NCBI GenBank assembly: GCA_947588705.1 | Contig: CANPYT010000013.1 | Span: 1-47,095, forward strand | Direction: 5' to 3' | DNA length: 47,095 nucleotides | From: an uncultured Acetatifactor sp. | GTDB taxonomy: Bacteria; Bacillota; Clostridia; Lachnospirales; Lachnospiraceae | Part shown: piece by piece, positions 38,157 to 46,559 of the stretch | Numbering within the stretch: position 1 is the first letter of the stretch | Layout of the letters: each line of letters opens with the position of its first letter | The notes under the pieces: model-generated | Database searches by the model: none | Told to the model about the DNA's origin: nothing | Seen by the model: the letters and a program-made list of their open reading frames with translations, nothing else | Position numbers and translations under genes: made by a program

Positions 38157-39062
38157 TTATCCGTGGATGGACTTTTCTATGACCCCCAGCCCCAGGGCAT
38201 AAGGCCCTGTGTGCACACTGATCCCGGCGCCGATCTGATAAATGGGGATCTCCCCCGCCTCAAGCCCTTTTGCCTTCAGCGTCTCCTGCACATGCTGTCT
38301 GTACTCTTCCGCCTCCTGCCTGTCATATCCGAATCCCACCGACAGGCTGTAGCAATCCGCCGCCAGCCTGCTCCCTTTCAGATATTCCACCAGAAGTTCC
38401 AGAGATTTCTCCGTGGTCTTCCTGCGGCTCCTCCCAATGCCGGAGGGAAAGATCTCGCCCTGCTTTAAAGTGATCACAGGCCGGATCCCCAGGACGCTGC
38501 CTGCCACCGCCGCCACTTTTCCGATCCTGCCGCCGTGCTTTAAGTATTCCATATCTCCCACGGTAAAGAAAATTCGCCCGGTGCTTTTGATCTCCTCCAG
38601 CCTCTTTACGGTATCCTCATAGCCTGCGCCGCTGTCCCGCAGTCTCGCCGCCTCCATCACGAACTGCCCCTGAAGCACCGTGTCCACCGTGGAGTCCATC
38701 ACGGTGATCTCCGCCTGGGGATATTCTTCCAGCAGCATGTCCCGGGCATTCATCGCCGTCTGTATGGAACCGCTGAACTTTGCGGTGATGCAGATACAGA
38801 TGACGGGGATCCCCTCCTTCACGAAAGGCAGGAACGCGTCCGCATAGTCCTGTGTCCCGGGCATGGAGGACTTGGGATATACCCCCTTCTTTTCCACCAT
38901 CTGCCGGTAAAAATCCCTTACGCCGATCTCCACGCCCTCTTTCAGGTAATTGGTATCGTCAAAGGAAACGTAAAACGGCACTACCGTAATATTCTTATCC
39001 CGAACCAGGTCCTCCGGCAGATCGCAGGAGCCATCGCTGATAATATGGTATTCTTCCCTCAT
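38157..39062 (-). CDS. DegV family fatty-acid-binding protein
   Basis: A 301-residue DegV (FakB-like) protein. It has the N-terminal ISDGSCDLPEDL, the PKSSMPGTQDYADAF segment whose TSxP-type serines and threonines bind the lipid carboxylate, KFSGSIQTA, and the C-terminal GAGISVHTGPYALGLGV. FakB proteins present exogenous fatty acids to FakA kinase for phospholipid synthesis; fakA is not in the window. A short gap to the upstream M19 gene (159 bases) shows no clear promoter. Confidence 0.93.
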   Translation of the reverse strand: MREEYHIISDGSCDLPEDLVRDKNITVVPFYVSFDDTNYLKEGVEIGVRDFYRQMVEKKGVYPKSSMPGTQDYADAFLPFVKEGIPVICICITAKFSGSIQTAMNARDMLLEEYPQAEITVMDSTVDTVLQGQFVMEAARLRDSGAGYEDTVKRLEEIKSTGRIFFTVGDMEYLKHGGRIGKVAAVAGSVLGIRPVITLKQGEIFPSGIGRSRRKTTEKSLELLVEYLKGSRLAADCYSLSVGFGYDRQEAEEYRQHVQETLKAKGLEAGEIPIYQIGAGISVHTGPYALGLGVIEKSIHG

Positions 39063-39221
39063 ATAGCCTCTATTCCGCCGCCGCGGCGGCTCTTATCAAA
39101 CTTATATCACGTTTAGAATACCACCTTTTCCAGGGAATGGCAACAGGATTTGTATTTAAAAATCACTTTTCGCGGCCCGGATATTTCTTTTGGTAGTTTT
39201 GAATACTACTTTCTTCCGTTT

Positions 39222-40244
39222 TCACAAAACCTCCTCATACACCCGCAGCACATTCCCCCGGAAGATCCGGTCCAGCTCCCCTTCCGAAAACCCGCCCGCC
39301 TTCAGCGCCTCCCAAAGCTTGCCCATGCTCTGGGCTCCCGGCAGTTCCCTGTGGGTATCGATGCCATCGAAATCGCTTCCCAGGCCCAGCACGCCAACGC
39401 CTCCCACCTTCGCAATATGCCTGGCATGGCGTACCACCGCCGCAATCGTGCCCGGGTCCTCCCGGCCCTCCGGCGCCTCTTCCAAAAAGTGTGCGCAGAA
39501 ATTCAGGCCCACCACGCCGCCGCGCTCCGCCAGTTTCCGGATCATATCATCCGTCATATTCCTGGCCCGGGGGCACACCGCCCTGGCGTCGGAATGACTT
39601 GCCACAAAAGGTTTTTTTGTCACCGCAAGCACGTCGTAAAATCCCTCGTCGGAAAGATGGGACACATCCGGAATCATTCCCAGGGCTTCCATCTCCGCCA
39701 CAAATTCCCTTCCCCGCTCCGTCAGCCCCCGGCCGCCGGACACGCCTGGGCTTCCCGCGCCGTTTTCAGCTGCCCCGGCGTTCAGTATGCCTGCAGGCGC
39801 CTCCCGGGCAGCTGCAGGCCACCCCAGTTCGTTGGGGAAATTCCAGGTCAGGGTCATCATGCGGACGCCCCTTCCGTACAGATCCCGCAGCTTCTCCAGT
39901 TCCCCCCTGCACACCGCTCCCTCTTCCACAGTGAGAAGGGCGGACATTTTGCCCGCCCTGTCATTCTCCGCTATGTCCAAAAAACGGTGCACCGGAGCAA
40001 TAAGGTCGCTGTTTTCGGCCATCTCCCGTTCGTAGAGAGAGAGGAGGGCGAGGACCTGTTCCCAGGGATCCTCCCCTTCCCGCAGCTTCACAAACAGCGC
40101 GAAGTTCTGGAGCTGGTACCCGCTCCGACGCATCCGCAGCAGGTCCAGATGAAGGCCGTTTTCCCGCAGCGCCGTGTCCCGCCCCTCTCTCCGCTGCCTG
40201 TAGATCCGCTCTATCGTATCGCAGTGCATGTCAATTACTCTCAT
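39222..40244 (-). CDS. M19 membrane-type dipeptidase
   Basis: A 340-residue zinc dipeptidase of the renal dipeptidase family. Metal ligands are recognisable: MHCDT near the start, Glu in LLTVEEGAV, PDVSHLSD, and ASHSDARAVCPRARN. GLGSDFDG is also typical. It has no signal peptide, so it is probably cytoplasmic and cleaves dipeptides. Residues about 150-175 are a Gly/Ala-rich insertion (AGAAENGAGSPGVSGG), longer than usual. It is 69 bases after uraA on the same strand. Confidence 0.92.
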   Translation of the reverse strand: MRVIDMHCDTIERIYRQRREGRDTALRENGLHLDLLRMRRSGYQLQNFALFVKLREGEDPWEQVLALLSLYEREMAENSDLIAPVHRFLDIAENDRAGKMSALLTVEEGAVCRGELEKLRDLYGRGVRMMTLTWNFPNELGWPAAAREAPAGILNAGAAENGAGSPGVSGGRGLTERGREFVAEMEALGMIPDVSHLSDEGFYDVLAVTKKPFVASHSDARAVCPRARNMTDDMIRKLAERGGVVGLNFCAHFLEEAPEGREDPGTIAAVVRHARHIAKVGGVGVLGLGSDFDGIDTHRELPGAQSMGKLWEALKAGGFSEGELDRIFRGNVLRVYEEVL

Positions 40245-40313
40245 AGATAAGGTACTCCTGTGCGCCTCCGTTCACAAACATATATATCCCGCTCCGGCGG
40301 AAAAAAGAATCCC

Positions 40314-41702
40314 TCATGGATTTTTCCCGCCCCGGACCGCAAAGTCCACCCCGGTGCCGTCAGGCTTCTCGTCGTCGAACCGATAGTCCTTCCCGGGCAG
40401 CACCGCATTCAGGAGGATCCCCACAAGCGCGCCCACAGCCAGGCCGGAAAGGCTGACAGAGAGGCTGCCGATCTGGAAAGCCACGGCGCCCGCGGCGCTG
40501 TAGTTGATCCCGATGGAAAGCACAAGGATCAGCGCGGCGATGATCACGTTTCGGCTCTTTGCAAAATCCACCTGTGTCTCTACGATATTGCGGACACCTA
40601 CGGCGGAGATCATGCCGTACAGCACCAGGGATACGCCTCCGCAGGTAGCGGTGGGCATACAGCCGATGATGGCCGCAAACTTAGGGGAGAAGGAAAACAG
40701 GATGGCAAACGCCGCCGCGATCCGGATCACCAGAGGGTCAAACACCCTGGTCAGCGAAAGTACGCCCGTGTTCTCGCCGTAGGTAGTGTTGGCAGGCGCC
40801 CCGAACAGTGACGCCAGGATGGTGGCAAGGCCGTCTCCCAGGAGCGTCCGGTGCAGGCCGGGATCCTTAATATAGTTTTTGCCCACAGTGGAGGAAATAG
40901 CGGAGATGTCCCCGATATGTTCCACCATCGTCGCCAGCGCAATAGGCATGATCGTGATCACAGACGTGATCAAAAGAGAGGTATTTCCGTTCCCGATAGC
41001 CCAGAATGCGGTGTTGTCCCAGTGGACGGGGATGCCGATCCAGGCCGCCTCCTTCACAGCGGTAAAGTCCACCCTGCCGAGGACCACCGCCAGCAGATAA
41101 GAGCCGATGACGCCGATAATGATGGGAACGATCTTCACCATGCCCTTTCCCCAGATGTTACACACGATCACAAGGGCGATAGCCACCACCGCGATGAGCC
41201 AGTCCGCGGCGCAGTTGTCGATGGCGGACTGGGAGAGCGTCAGGCCGATGGCAATAATAATGGGGCCGGTGACGATCGGAGGGAAAAACCGCATCACCTT
41301 GCCCGTGCCGAAGAGCCTGATCAGCAGAGACAGCAGCAGATACAAAAGCCCCGAGCAGGCCACGCCGAAACAGGCGTAGGGAAGCAGCGCGGAATTGTCC
41401 AGCCTGTTCCCGGCCGCATCCGTAAGGGGGGCGATAGCCGCGTACCCTCCCAGATAAGCAAAAGAAGAACCCAGAAACGCCGGGACCTTCCTCTTGGTCA
41501 ATAAATGAAACAGCAGCGTTCCCAGGCCGGCAAACAACAATGTGGTAGACACATCCAGCCCTGTCAGCATAGGCACCAGGATCGTGGCGCCGAACATGGC
41601 AAACATGTGCTGCAGCCCCAGTATCAGGACTTTTGGAACCCCCAGGGCCCTGGCGTCGTATATGCCCTCATTCCCCGGAGACGTACTTTTTTTGTCGCTC
41701 AT
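40314..41702 (-). CDS. uraA: Uracil permease (NCS2 family)
   Basis: A 462-residue nucleobase:proton symporter with about 14 membrane segments. UraA hallmarks are present: LGLQHMFAMFGATILVPMLTGLD, LGSSFAYLGGYAAIA, EHIGDISAISSTVG, and GENTGVLSLTRVFDPLVIRIAA. It imports uracil. GGAGG lies before the ATG. The 87-base leader holds a GGCCCC/GGGGCC hairpin (41738-41752) without a U-tract; I see no PyrR-binding motif. Confidence 0.92.
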   Translation of the reverse strand: MSDKKSTSPGNEGIYDARALGVPKVLILGLQHMFAMFGATILVPMLTGLDVSTTLLFAGLGTLLFHLLTKRKVPAFLGSSFAYLGGYAAIAPLTDAAGNRLDNSALLPYACFGVACSGLLYLLLSLLIRLFGTGKVMRFFPPIVTGPIIIAIGLTLSQSAIDNCAADWLIAVVAIALVIVCNIWGKGMVKIVPIIIGVIGSYLLAVVLGRVDFTAVKEAAWIGIPVHWDNTAFWAIGNGNTSLLITSVITIMPIALATMVEHIGDISAISSTVGKNYIKDPGLHRTLLGDGLATILASLFGAPANTTYGENTGVLSLTRVFDPLVIRIAAAFAILFSFSPKFAAIIGCMPTATCGGVSLVLYGMISAVGVRNIVETQVDFAKSRNVIIAALILVLSIGINYSAAGAVAFQIGSLSVSLSGLAVGALVGILLNAVLPGKDYRFDDEKPDGTGVDFAVRGGKNP

Positions 41703-41789
41703 AATTTTATCCTCCTGCAGATTTAATGTATCGGTCCGGCCCCTCCGGGGCCTCCCTTCCCTACATCATAATCGCTGGTTCTTCCGCCG

Positions 41790-42830
41790 TCAAGGCAAAG
41801 TTGTATCCGGCGGGTCCCCCTGTGCGCTTTCCTGCGGGGCCTCCGCCCCTCTCTCCCGCTTTAAGTCGATGGCGTGGCTTTTCAGGTAATCTTTCCAGAT
41901 CTCAACATACTTGGCCTTCAAGTGTACGCCGTCAAAGGTGTAATCCGGCTCCATCCCTCCGGTCTCATCGCAGATCAGCGGGTTGGCGTCAAGATAAAAT
42001 ATCCTCACATTGTCCGCCAGCTGGGCCAGCGCCTCATTCCTGGCCTCTATGCCCTCATTGTTGATGTAATCTCCCTGTTCCGATCTCTCCGTCGTCACCT
42101 TCAGTATGCCCTGGACATAAAGTATCGCATCCGGCTGAAGCTCCAGCAGCTGCTGCACCACTTCCCGGTATTTTTCAAGGAAGGTCTCCACCGTTCCCCG
42201 GCCCATCTCATTGATCCCGATCATCAGGTATATTTTTCGGAACTGGTTCTGCTGCAGCGCCTCCTGTATGGTGATCTTCCCGCTCTGCCCCGGGATCTCC
42301 ACGATCTCCGCATCGAAGATCTTATAGATCGTCAGGCCGGTTGACGCGTAAAACGTGGTGATATCCTCCAGCCCTCCATATTCACACATCCCCACGGTCC
42401 GGGAATCCCCGATAAACACCGCGTCGGAAAAGTAATCGTCCTCCACCGTCATATAGGCCGGATCCTGCCCGTCGCCAAATTTCCCGCTTTCTTCTTCCGG
42501 CGCTTCCCCGCCGCTATTCTGCGCTTCCTCCTGTCCGCCCGTATTTCCTGCCGCCCCGGGCTCTTCCGGATCCTCCCCGGCCGCCGCGTTCCCCTGGCTG
42601 TCCACCCCGGCCACGGGCTCTTCTCCCCCTTCGCCGTCAGGATCCCCCGCGGAACCGTCCCGGGAGCCCCCTTCCTGATCCCGGCCCGCTCCCTCGGCGG
42701 TGCGCAGCCATTCCCGCGCCCTGGTAAGCGGCCCTGCGCCCACCTGCCGCCAGCCGTCAAACCCTGCGAGGTATATCATGCCGACTGCCGCTATCAGGAT
42801 CAGATAATTCCATTTCTTCAACCATTTCAC
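41790..42830 (-). CDS. Membrane-anchored SGNH/GDSL hydrolase
   Basis: A 346-residue protein with an N-terminal anchor (YLILIAAVGMIYLAGF, about 8-23). A roughly 90-residue Gly/Glu/Ala/Pro-rich acidic linker follows, then an SGNH domain with GDSR in FIGDSRTVGM, the GINEMG block, and the catalytic DGVHL pair near the end. The GTG at 42830 is preceded by AAGGA; longer frames would overlap the MBOAT gene. It follows the MBOAT gene by 34 bases. That pairing, as in AlgI/AlgJ-type systems, suggests it transfers or removes acyl (usually acetyl) groups on a surface polymer outside the membrane. Confidence 0.87.
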   Translation of the reverse strand: MKWLKKWNYLILIAAVGMIYLAGFDGWRQVGAGPLTRAREWLRTAEGAGRDQEGGSRDGSAGDPDGEGGEEPVAGVDSQGNAAAGEDPEEPGAAGNTGGQEEAQNSGGEAPEEESGKFGDGQDPAYMTVEDDYFSDAVFIGDSRTVGMCEYGGLEDITTFYASTGLTIYKIFDAEIVEIPGQSGKITIQEALQQNQFRKIYLMIGINEMGRGTVETFLEKYREVVQQLLELQPDAILYVQGILKVTTERSEQGDYINNEGIEARNEALAQLADNVRIFYLDANPLICDETGGMEPDYTFDGVHLKAKYVEIWKDYLKSHAIDLKRERGAEAPQESAQGDPPDTTLP

Positions 42831-42864
42831 CGCGCTCTGTCCTTCCGTAACGATTCCACAAGCC

Positions 42865-44259
42865 CTAAAAACTAGAATACATAAAGGGATTCTGCCCTTC
42901 CACGCCAAGCCTCCAGACACAGACCCAGAACAGCACAGCCAGCACAAGCATTCCGGCCAGGCTGTCCTTCCATCTGTAAAACAGCCGCTTCAACAGGGGC
43001 GTACAGCCCAGAAACCCTGCCGCAAACAGATACCAGTATGTCTCCAGCGCCTTTCTCCAGTCCGCGGCGCTGACCCGGATCCCCTCCAGTGTGCCGAACA
43101 TCCTTCCAAAATAGATCTGCAGCTGCGACACATCCGTGACCGCAAAGCACATCCAGGTCACGGGGATCACCGCCAGCAGATACAGGTGGGGGATCACCTT
43201 CAAGGCCCCCTTCTGGAACAGTTTCGTGACCCCCAGCGCCTCAAGCTGCCGCTCGAACACGATAAAAAGCCACAGCATCATACCCCAGATCAGGAAGTTT
43301 GCCGTATTCCCGTGCCACACGGAAGTCAGGAACCAGACCGCCAGCAGGTTGCACACGGTACGCAGTTCTCCCTTCCGGCTGCCTCCCATAGGGATATACA
43401 CATACCGGCGGAACCACCTGCCCAGGGTCATGTGCCATCTGCGGTAAAAATCCCGCACCGATACCGCCATGTACGGCTCCTGAAAATTCTCCGGCAGCCG
43501 GAAGCCCAGCATCTGGCCCAGCCCGACGGCCATCAGGGAATAGCCGTAAAAATCAAAATAGATCTTCAGGGAATAGGCGATCGCCGCTATCCAGGCCAGC
43601 GGCGTGGAAATGCTCTCGAACCCGGTGACCTGCACCTCCTGCCAGAGCAGCCCGATCCTGTCCGCCAGAAGCACCTTGGATACCAGCCCCACGGTAAATA
43701 CCTTCAGGCCCTGTTGGATCCCCTCCGCCGTAAACTCCCGGCTCCTAAGCTCCTCCCGCACCTCGCCGTAAGCCACGATGGGGCCGGAGACCAGCTGGGG
43801 AAACATACAGATATAAGTGGCAAACCGTACCAGGGAGGTCTCTTTCTTCTGTTCCCCCCGATACACGTCGATCAGATAGGACATCACCTGGAAAGTGTAA
43901 AAACTGAGCCCAAGGGGCAGACTTTCCTCGTCCGTGCCCAGCTTGAACAAAACCAGCGCCCCAATATTTCCCACTGCCGCCACGCTCAGCAGCAGCTTGT
44001 TTTTCCTTATGGCCTTTCGACTTTTCTGTTTCCGGTTCTTCCCCTTTTTCCCGGCCGCCGCCGAAAAATGCTGCGACAGCAGAAAATTTGCCAGCACGGA
44101 TATCATCAGGACCGGCAGGAACCTGAGCTCCCCCATGGCATAAAAAATGAGGCTTCCTGACAGAAGCGTCACATTTTTATACGGGCCGGGGGTGATTCCG
44201 TACAGGAGCAAGAATACCGGAAGAAAGCAGAAAAGGAATTCTATACTGCTAAATATCAA
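42865..44259 (-). CDS. MBOAT membrane O-acyltransferase (AlgI/DltB type)
   Basis: A 464-residue polytopic acyltransferase. It has the typical start IFSSIEFLFCFLPVFLLLY, PLGLSFYTFQVMSYLIDVYRG, FPQLVSGPIV, DFYGYSLMAVG, NFQEPYMAVSVRDFYRRWHMTLGRWFRRYVYIPMGG, and the catalytic histidine in LTSVWHGNTANFLIWG. It would move acyl groups across the membrane to a secreted carbohydrate, with the SGNH protein completing the transfer. The start is TTG at 44259, as no in-frame ATG fits the family N-terminus. The ribosome site is weak. Confidence 0.92.
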   Translation of the reverse strand: MIFSSIEFLFCFLPVFLLLYGITPGPYKNVTLLSGSLIFYAMGELRFLPVLMISVLANFLLSQHFSAAAGKKGKNRKQKSRKAIRKNKLLLSVAAVGNIGALVLFKLGTDEESLPLGLSFYTFQVMSYLIDVYRGEQKKETSLVRFATYICMFPQLVSGPIVAYGEVREELRSREFTAEGIQQGLKVFTVGLVSKVLLADRIGLLWQEVQVTGFESISTPLAWIAAIAYSLKIYFDFYGYSLMAVGLGQMLGFRLPENFQEPYMAVSVRDFYRRWHMTLGRWFRRYVYIPMGGSRKGELRTVCNLLAVWFLTSVWHGNTANFLIWGMMLWLFIVFERQLEALGVTKLFQKGALKVIPHLYLLAVIPVTWMCFAVTDVSQLQIYFGRMFGTLEGIRVSAADWRKALETYWYLFAAGFLGCTPLLKRLFYRWKDSLAGMLVLAVLFWVCVWRLGVEGQNPFMYSSF

Positions 44260-44306
44260 AAATCATCACATCTTTCGCTGCTTCTTAAAATTACTTCTTT
44301 ACTTAT

Positions 44307-44335
44307 ATAGTATCTTGCCGCGCAAAACATTACAA
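44307..44335 (-). promoter_or_regulatory. Promoter of the MBOAT-SGNH pair
   Basis: Leftward TTGTAA and TACTAT with a 17-base spacer, in the AT-rich stretch 44260-44420 that separates divergent genes. That stretch holds no gene. Confidence 0.5.
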
Positions 44336-44423
44336 CAAAAAAAATCTTAATTTTAACTTACAAAATGTTACAAAACTGTCTAAAATTTGAAACAACTTCC
44401 GTTCCCGCTCATTTTATCTCCGC

Positions 44424-44452
44424 TTGCCACAGGCCGCCCGCCATGCTATACT
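44424..44452 (+). promoter_or_regulatory. Promoter of the DUF6062 gene
   Basis: TTGCCA and TATACT with a 17-base spacer, about 110 bases before the start codon, so the mRNA has a leader of about 105 bases. Confidence 0.65.
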
Positions 44453-44506
44453 GAAACCACGCTTTACCGGAACATAACCCGCATCCGAAAGGGGATGCCC
44501 AAAAAC

Positions 44507-44545
44507 ACGCAAATACGCAAAATACGCAAATACGCAAAATACGCA
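44507..44545 (+). repeat. Tandem ACGCAAAT repeats in an mRNA leader
   Basis: Five ACGCAAA(A)T-like units in 39 bases, or two exact copies of a 17-base unit (ACGCAAATACGCAAAAT) plus ACGCAT. They end just before the ribosome site of the DUF6062 gene. Too short and too uniform for CRISPR. Confidence 0.8.
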
Positions 44546-44563
44546 TAAGAAAGGACCCGTACC

Positions 44564-45325
44564 ATGAAAGAACAATTGTATACCATTCCTCTGAACGACG
44601 CAGTAAATGCAGATGACGAATGCTGCTTCTGCTTTATCCAGCGGAGCGTCGAACAGGATCTGCTGGATTTTGTGCTTGGGAACAGCGCTTCCTATATGGA
44701 ATCCGATATCCGGGACCAGACCGACCGGGCAGGCTTCTGCAGGAAACATTTCCAGCAGATGTTCGACTACGGAAACACCCTTGGCAACGCCTGGATCCTG
44801 AAAACCCATTACCGGAGGATGATTGGCGAGATGCAGAAGACCTTCGCGGGCTTCCGCCCGGGAAAAAGCTCCCTGAAGGACAAATTCCGGAAGGCGGAGG
44901 GAAGCGGCAACGCCATCGGCGTCTGGGTGCGGGAGAAGGAGAGCTCCTGCTATATCTGCGCACAATTCCGGGAAACTTATGAACGGTATCTTGACACATT
45001 CTTCTATCTCTGGAAACAGGATCCTGACTTCCGCGAGAAGATCAGGAACGGCAAAGGATTCTGCCTCAGCCATTTCGGCGACCTCTGCGAAGCGTCGGAC
45101 CCCAGGCTGTCTGACCGGGAAAAAGAAGAATTTTACAACACCGTCCTTCCTCTGATGGAGCGCAACATGCAGCGCGTGGCGGAGGACGTGGCCTGGATGG
45201 TGGAAAAATTTGACTACCGCAACAAGGACGCAGACTGGAAGAACTCCAAAGACGCCATTCAGCGGGGTATGCAGAAACTAAAAGGAGGATACCCCGCAGA
45301 TCCTCCCTTTAAACGAGTCAAATAG
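44564..45325 (+). CDS. DUF6062 family protein with duplicated cysteine modules
   Basis: A 253-residue cytoplasmic protein that I recognise as DUF6062; function unknown. It contains two copies of one pattern: Cys20-x2-Cys23 then Cys59-x2-His62-Phe, and Cys129-x2-Cys132 then Cys167-x2-His170-Phe. Spacings within each copy are nearly equal (39 and 38 residues), so the protein looks like an internal duplication with two metal (probably zinc) sites. The C-terminal 60 residues are charged. AAGGA lies before the ATG. Its end overlaps the convergent TetR gene by eight bases. Confidence 0.75.
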   Translation: MKEQLYTIPLNDAVNADDECCFCFIQRSVEQDLLDFVLGNSASYMESDIRDQTDRAGFCRKHFQQMFDYGNTLGNAWILKTHYRRMIGEMQKTFAGFRPGKSSLKDKFRKAEGSGNAIGVWVREKESSCYICAQFRETYERYLDTFFYLWKQDPDFREKIRNGKGFCLSHFGDLCEASDPRLSDREKEEFYNTVLPLMERNMQRVAEDVAWMVEKFDYRNKDADWKNSKDAIQRGMQKLKGGYPADPPFKRVK

Positions 45326-45926
45326 GGCGATACACGATCTTTTTCATCATGTCCAGATAACCGCAGATCTCCTCATAGAGCATATCCGGCTGAAAGGACG
45401 CGTCCTGGAACCGCTCCGTCATCAGCCCTTTCACCGTGAAATCCAGCATTTTCCGCAGCTTCTCCCCGTCGATCCCCGGGGGAAGCCGCGAATAATCGAT
45501 CTGGCCGTAAACGGCGCCCGCGTTTTCCTCCAGGATGCCCCGCTTTTCCTCTATGGCCAGCAGCGCCTCGCTGACATCCTCCGCCATAGAGCGGTTCAGG
45601 AACTGCTGCATATAGGGATACCCCCGCATGGCGTGCACCCTGGCGAGCTCGATCTGCTTCATCACCTCAAAGAGATCCTTTTCCCCGGGATCCACCGTGG
45701 AACGCAATTCCAGTATCATATATCGGACGCTGTAGTCATAAATAAAGGTATATACTCCCAGCTTGCTCTCAAAATAGTGGAACAGCAGACCCTTGCTGAC
45801 AGCAGCTTCCCGGACGATATCGTCCGTGCTGGCATGGCGGTAGCCCCGGATCGCAAATATCTTCAGCGCCGCGTTGATCATTCTGTCCTGTTTTTCCTTC
45901 TTCAGGTCAAAGAACTTGCTGTTCAT
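45318..45926 (-). CDS. TetR/AcrR family transcriptional regulator
   Basis: A 202-residue repressor-type regulator. The N-terminal helix-turn-helix reads INAALKIFAIRGYRHASTDDIVREAAVSKGLLFHYFESK in outline (from INAALKIFA to LLFHYFESK). The C-terminal half is a helical ligand domain without recognisable specificity. The ATG at 45926 has CGGGAG upstream; the frame is open further, but the extension is not TetR-like. Its target may be itself or the small divergent gene at 46118. Confidence 0.9.
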   Translation of the reverse strand: MNSKFFDLKKEKQDRMINAALKIFAIRGYRHASTDDIVREAAVSKGLLFHYFESKLGVYTFIYDYSVRYMILELRSTVDPGEKDLFEVMKQIELARVHAMRGYPYMQQFLNRSMAEDVSEALLAIEEKRGILEENAGAVYGQIDYSRLPPGIDGEKLRKMLDFTVKGLMTERFQDASFQPDMLYEEICGYLDMMKKIVYRPI

Positions 45927-46039
45927 GTGTCTTGCTCCCGTTTTCTGGCAGTAAATAATGTCCAAAGTCCGAATAAAGTCATCATAACACAAAAGGACAC
46001 GGACGGGAATAAAAAATTTATAAATTAGCACATATTCCC

Positions 46040-46068
46040 TTTTCAATTCCACAAAATAGTATTAAAAT
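46040..46068 (+). promoter_or_regulatory. Candidate promoter of the small acidic protein gene
   Basis: TTTTCA and TAAAAT with a 17-base spacer, 49 bases before the start codon. A moderate match in an AT-rich divergent region. Confidence 0.4.
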
Positions 46069-46117
46069 AAGGACAGGTATCAGCTGGGAAAATCAACGGA
46101 CCGAAAGGAGTTACACT

Positions 46118-46486
46118 ATGGCTAAGAAATTTGGAAAGTTCCTGCTTTTCACTGCGGCAGTAGGCAGCGCGGCAGCTGCGGCTTACTACTTCTTCCAGAA
46201 AAAAGACGCCCGTCACGACGTCTCCGAGGATGAAGATTACGACGATTTCAGCGAGGATCTGGACGAGGAAGGGGAATCCGGGAAAAAATATGTGGAGCTG
46301 ACCCCCTCCGCGGACGAAAAAGCCGCCGGGGAAGAAAAGAAAACGGATTCTTTTGTGCCCCTTGACAAGGTGGCCCCTTCTACGGAAAAGGCCGGAAACG
46401 CCGACAGCAAGGCCGATCCCCAGGTAGAGGAATTTTTTGACGAGGAAGACGGCACTGACACAGAGCCCCCCGTCAAAGATAACTAA
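46118..46486 (+). CDS. Small acidic membrane-anchored protein
   Basis: A 122-residue protein. One Ala-rich membrane segment (LLFTAAVGSAAAAAYYFFQ, about 9-27) is followed by a strongly acidic, low-complexity tail rich in Asp, Glu and Lys (for example EDEDYDDFSEDLDEE) with no fold I can name. AAAGGAG lies seven bases before the ATG. A strong terminator follows, so it is probably transcribed alone. The topology (short basic N-terminus) favours an anchor with the tail on either face; I cannot decide which. It resembles small conserved hypotheticals of gut Clostridia. Confidence 0.7.
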   Translation: MAKKFGKFLLFTAAVGSAAAAAYYFFQKKDARHDVSEDEDYDDFSEDLDEEGESGKKYVELTPSADEKAAGEEKKTDSFVPLDKVAPSTEKAGNADSKADPQVEEFFDEEDGTDTEPPVKDN

Positions 46487-46506
46487 GCAAATCTTTTCCC
46501 TGACAA

Positions 46507-46549
46507 AATACCGCTCTCCGGCCAGGCTGCCGGAAGCGGTATTTTTTTG
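46507..46549. terminator. Bidirectional terminator between convergent genes
   Basis: AATACCGCT...CCGG pairs with CCGG...AGCGGTATT and is followed by TTTTTT rightwards; AAAATA on the left serves the leftward gene less well. It starts 20 bases after the stop of the small acidic protein. Confidence 0.88.
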
Positions 46550-46559
46550 TCCCGGCGTT

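Noticed and set aside
44507..44545. CRISPR array
   Set aside because: Repeat units are 8-9 or 17 bases without unique spacers, and no cas genes are present.
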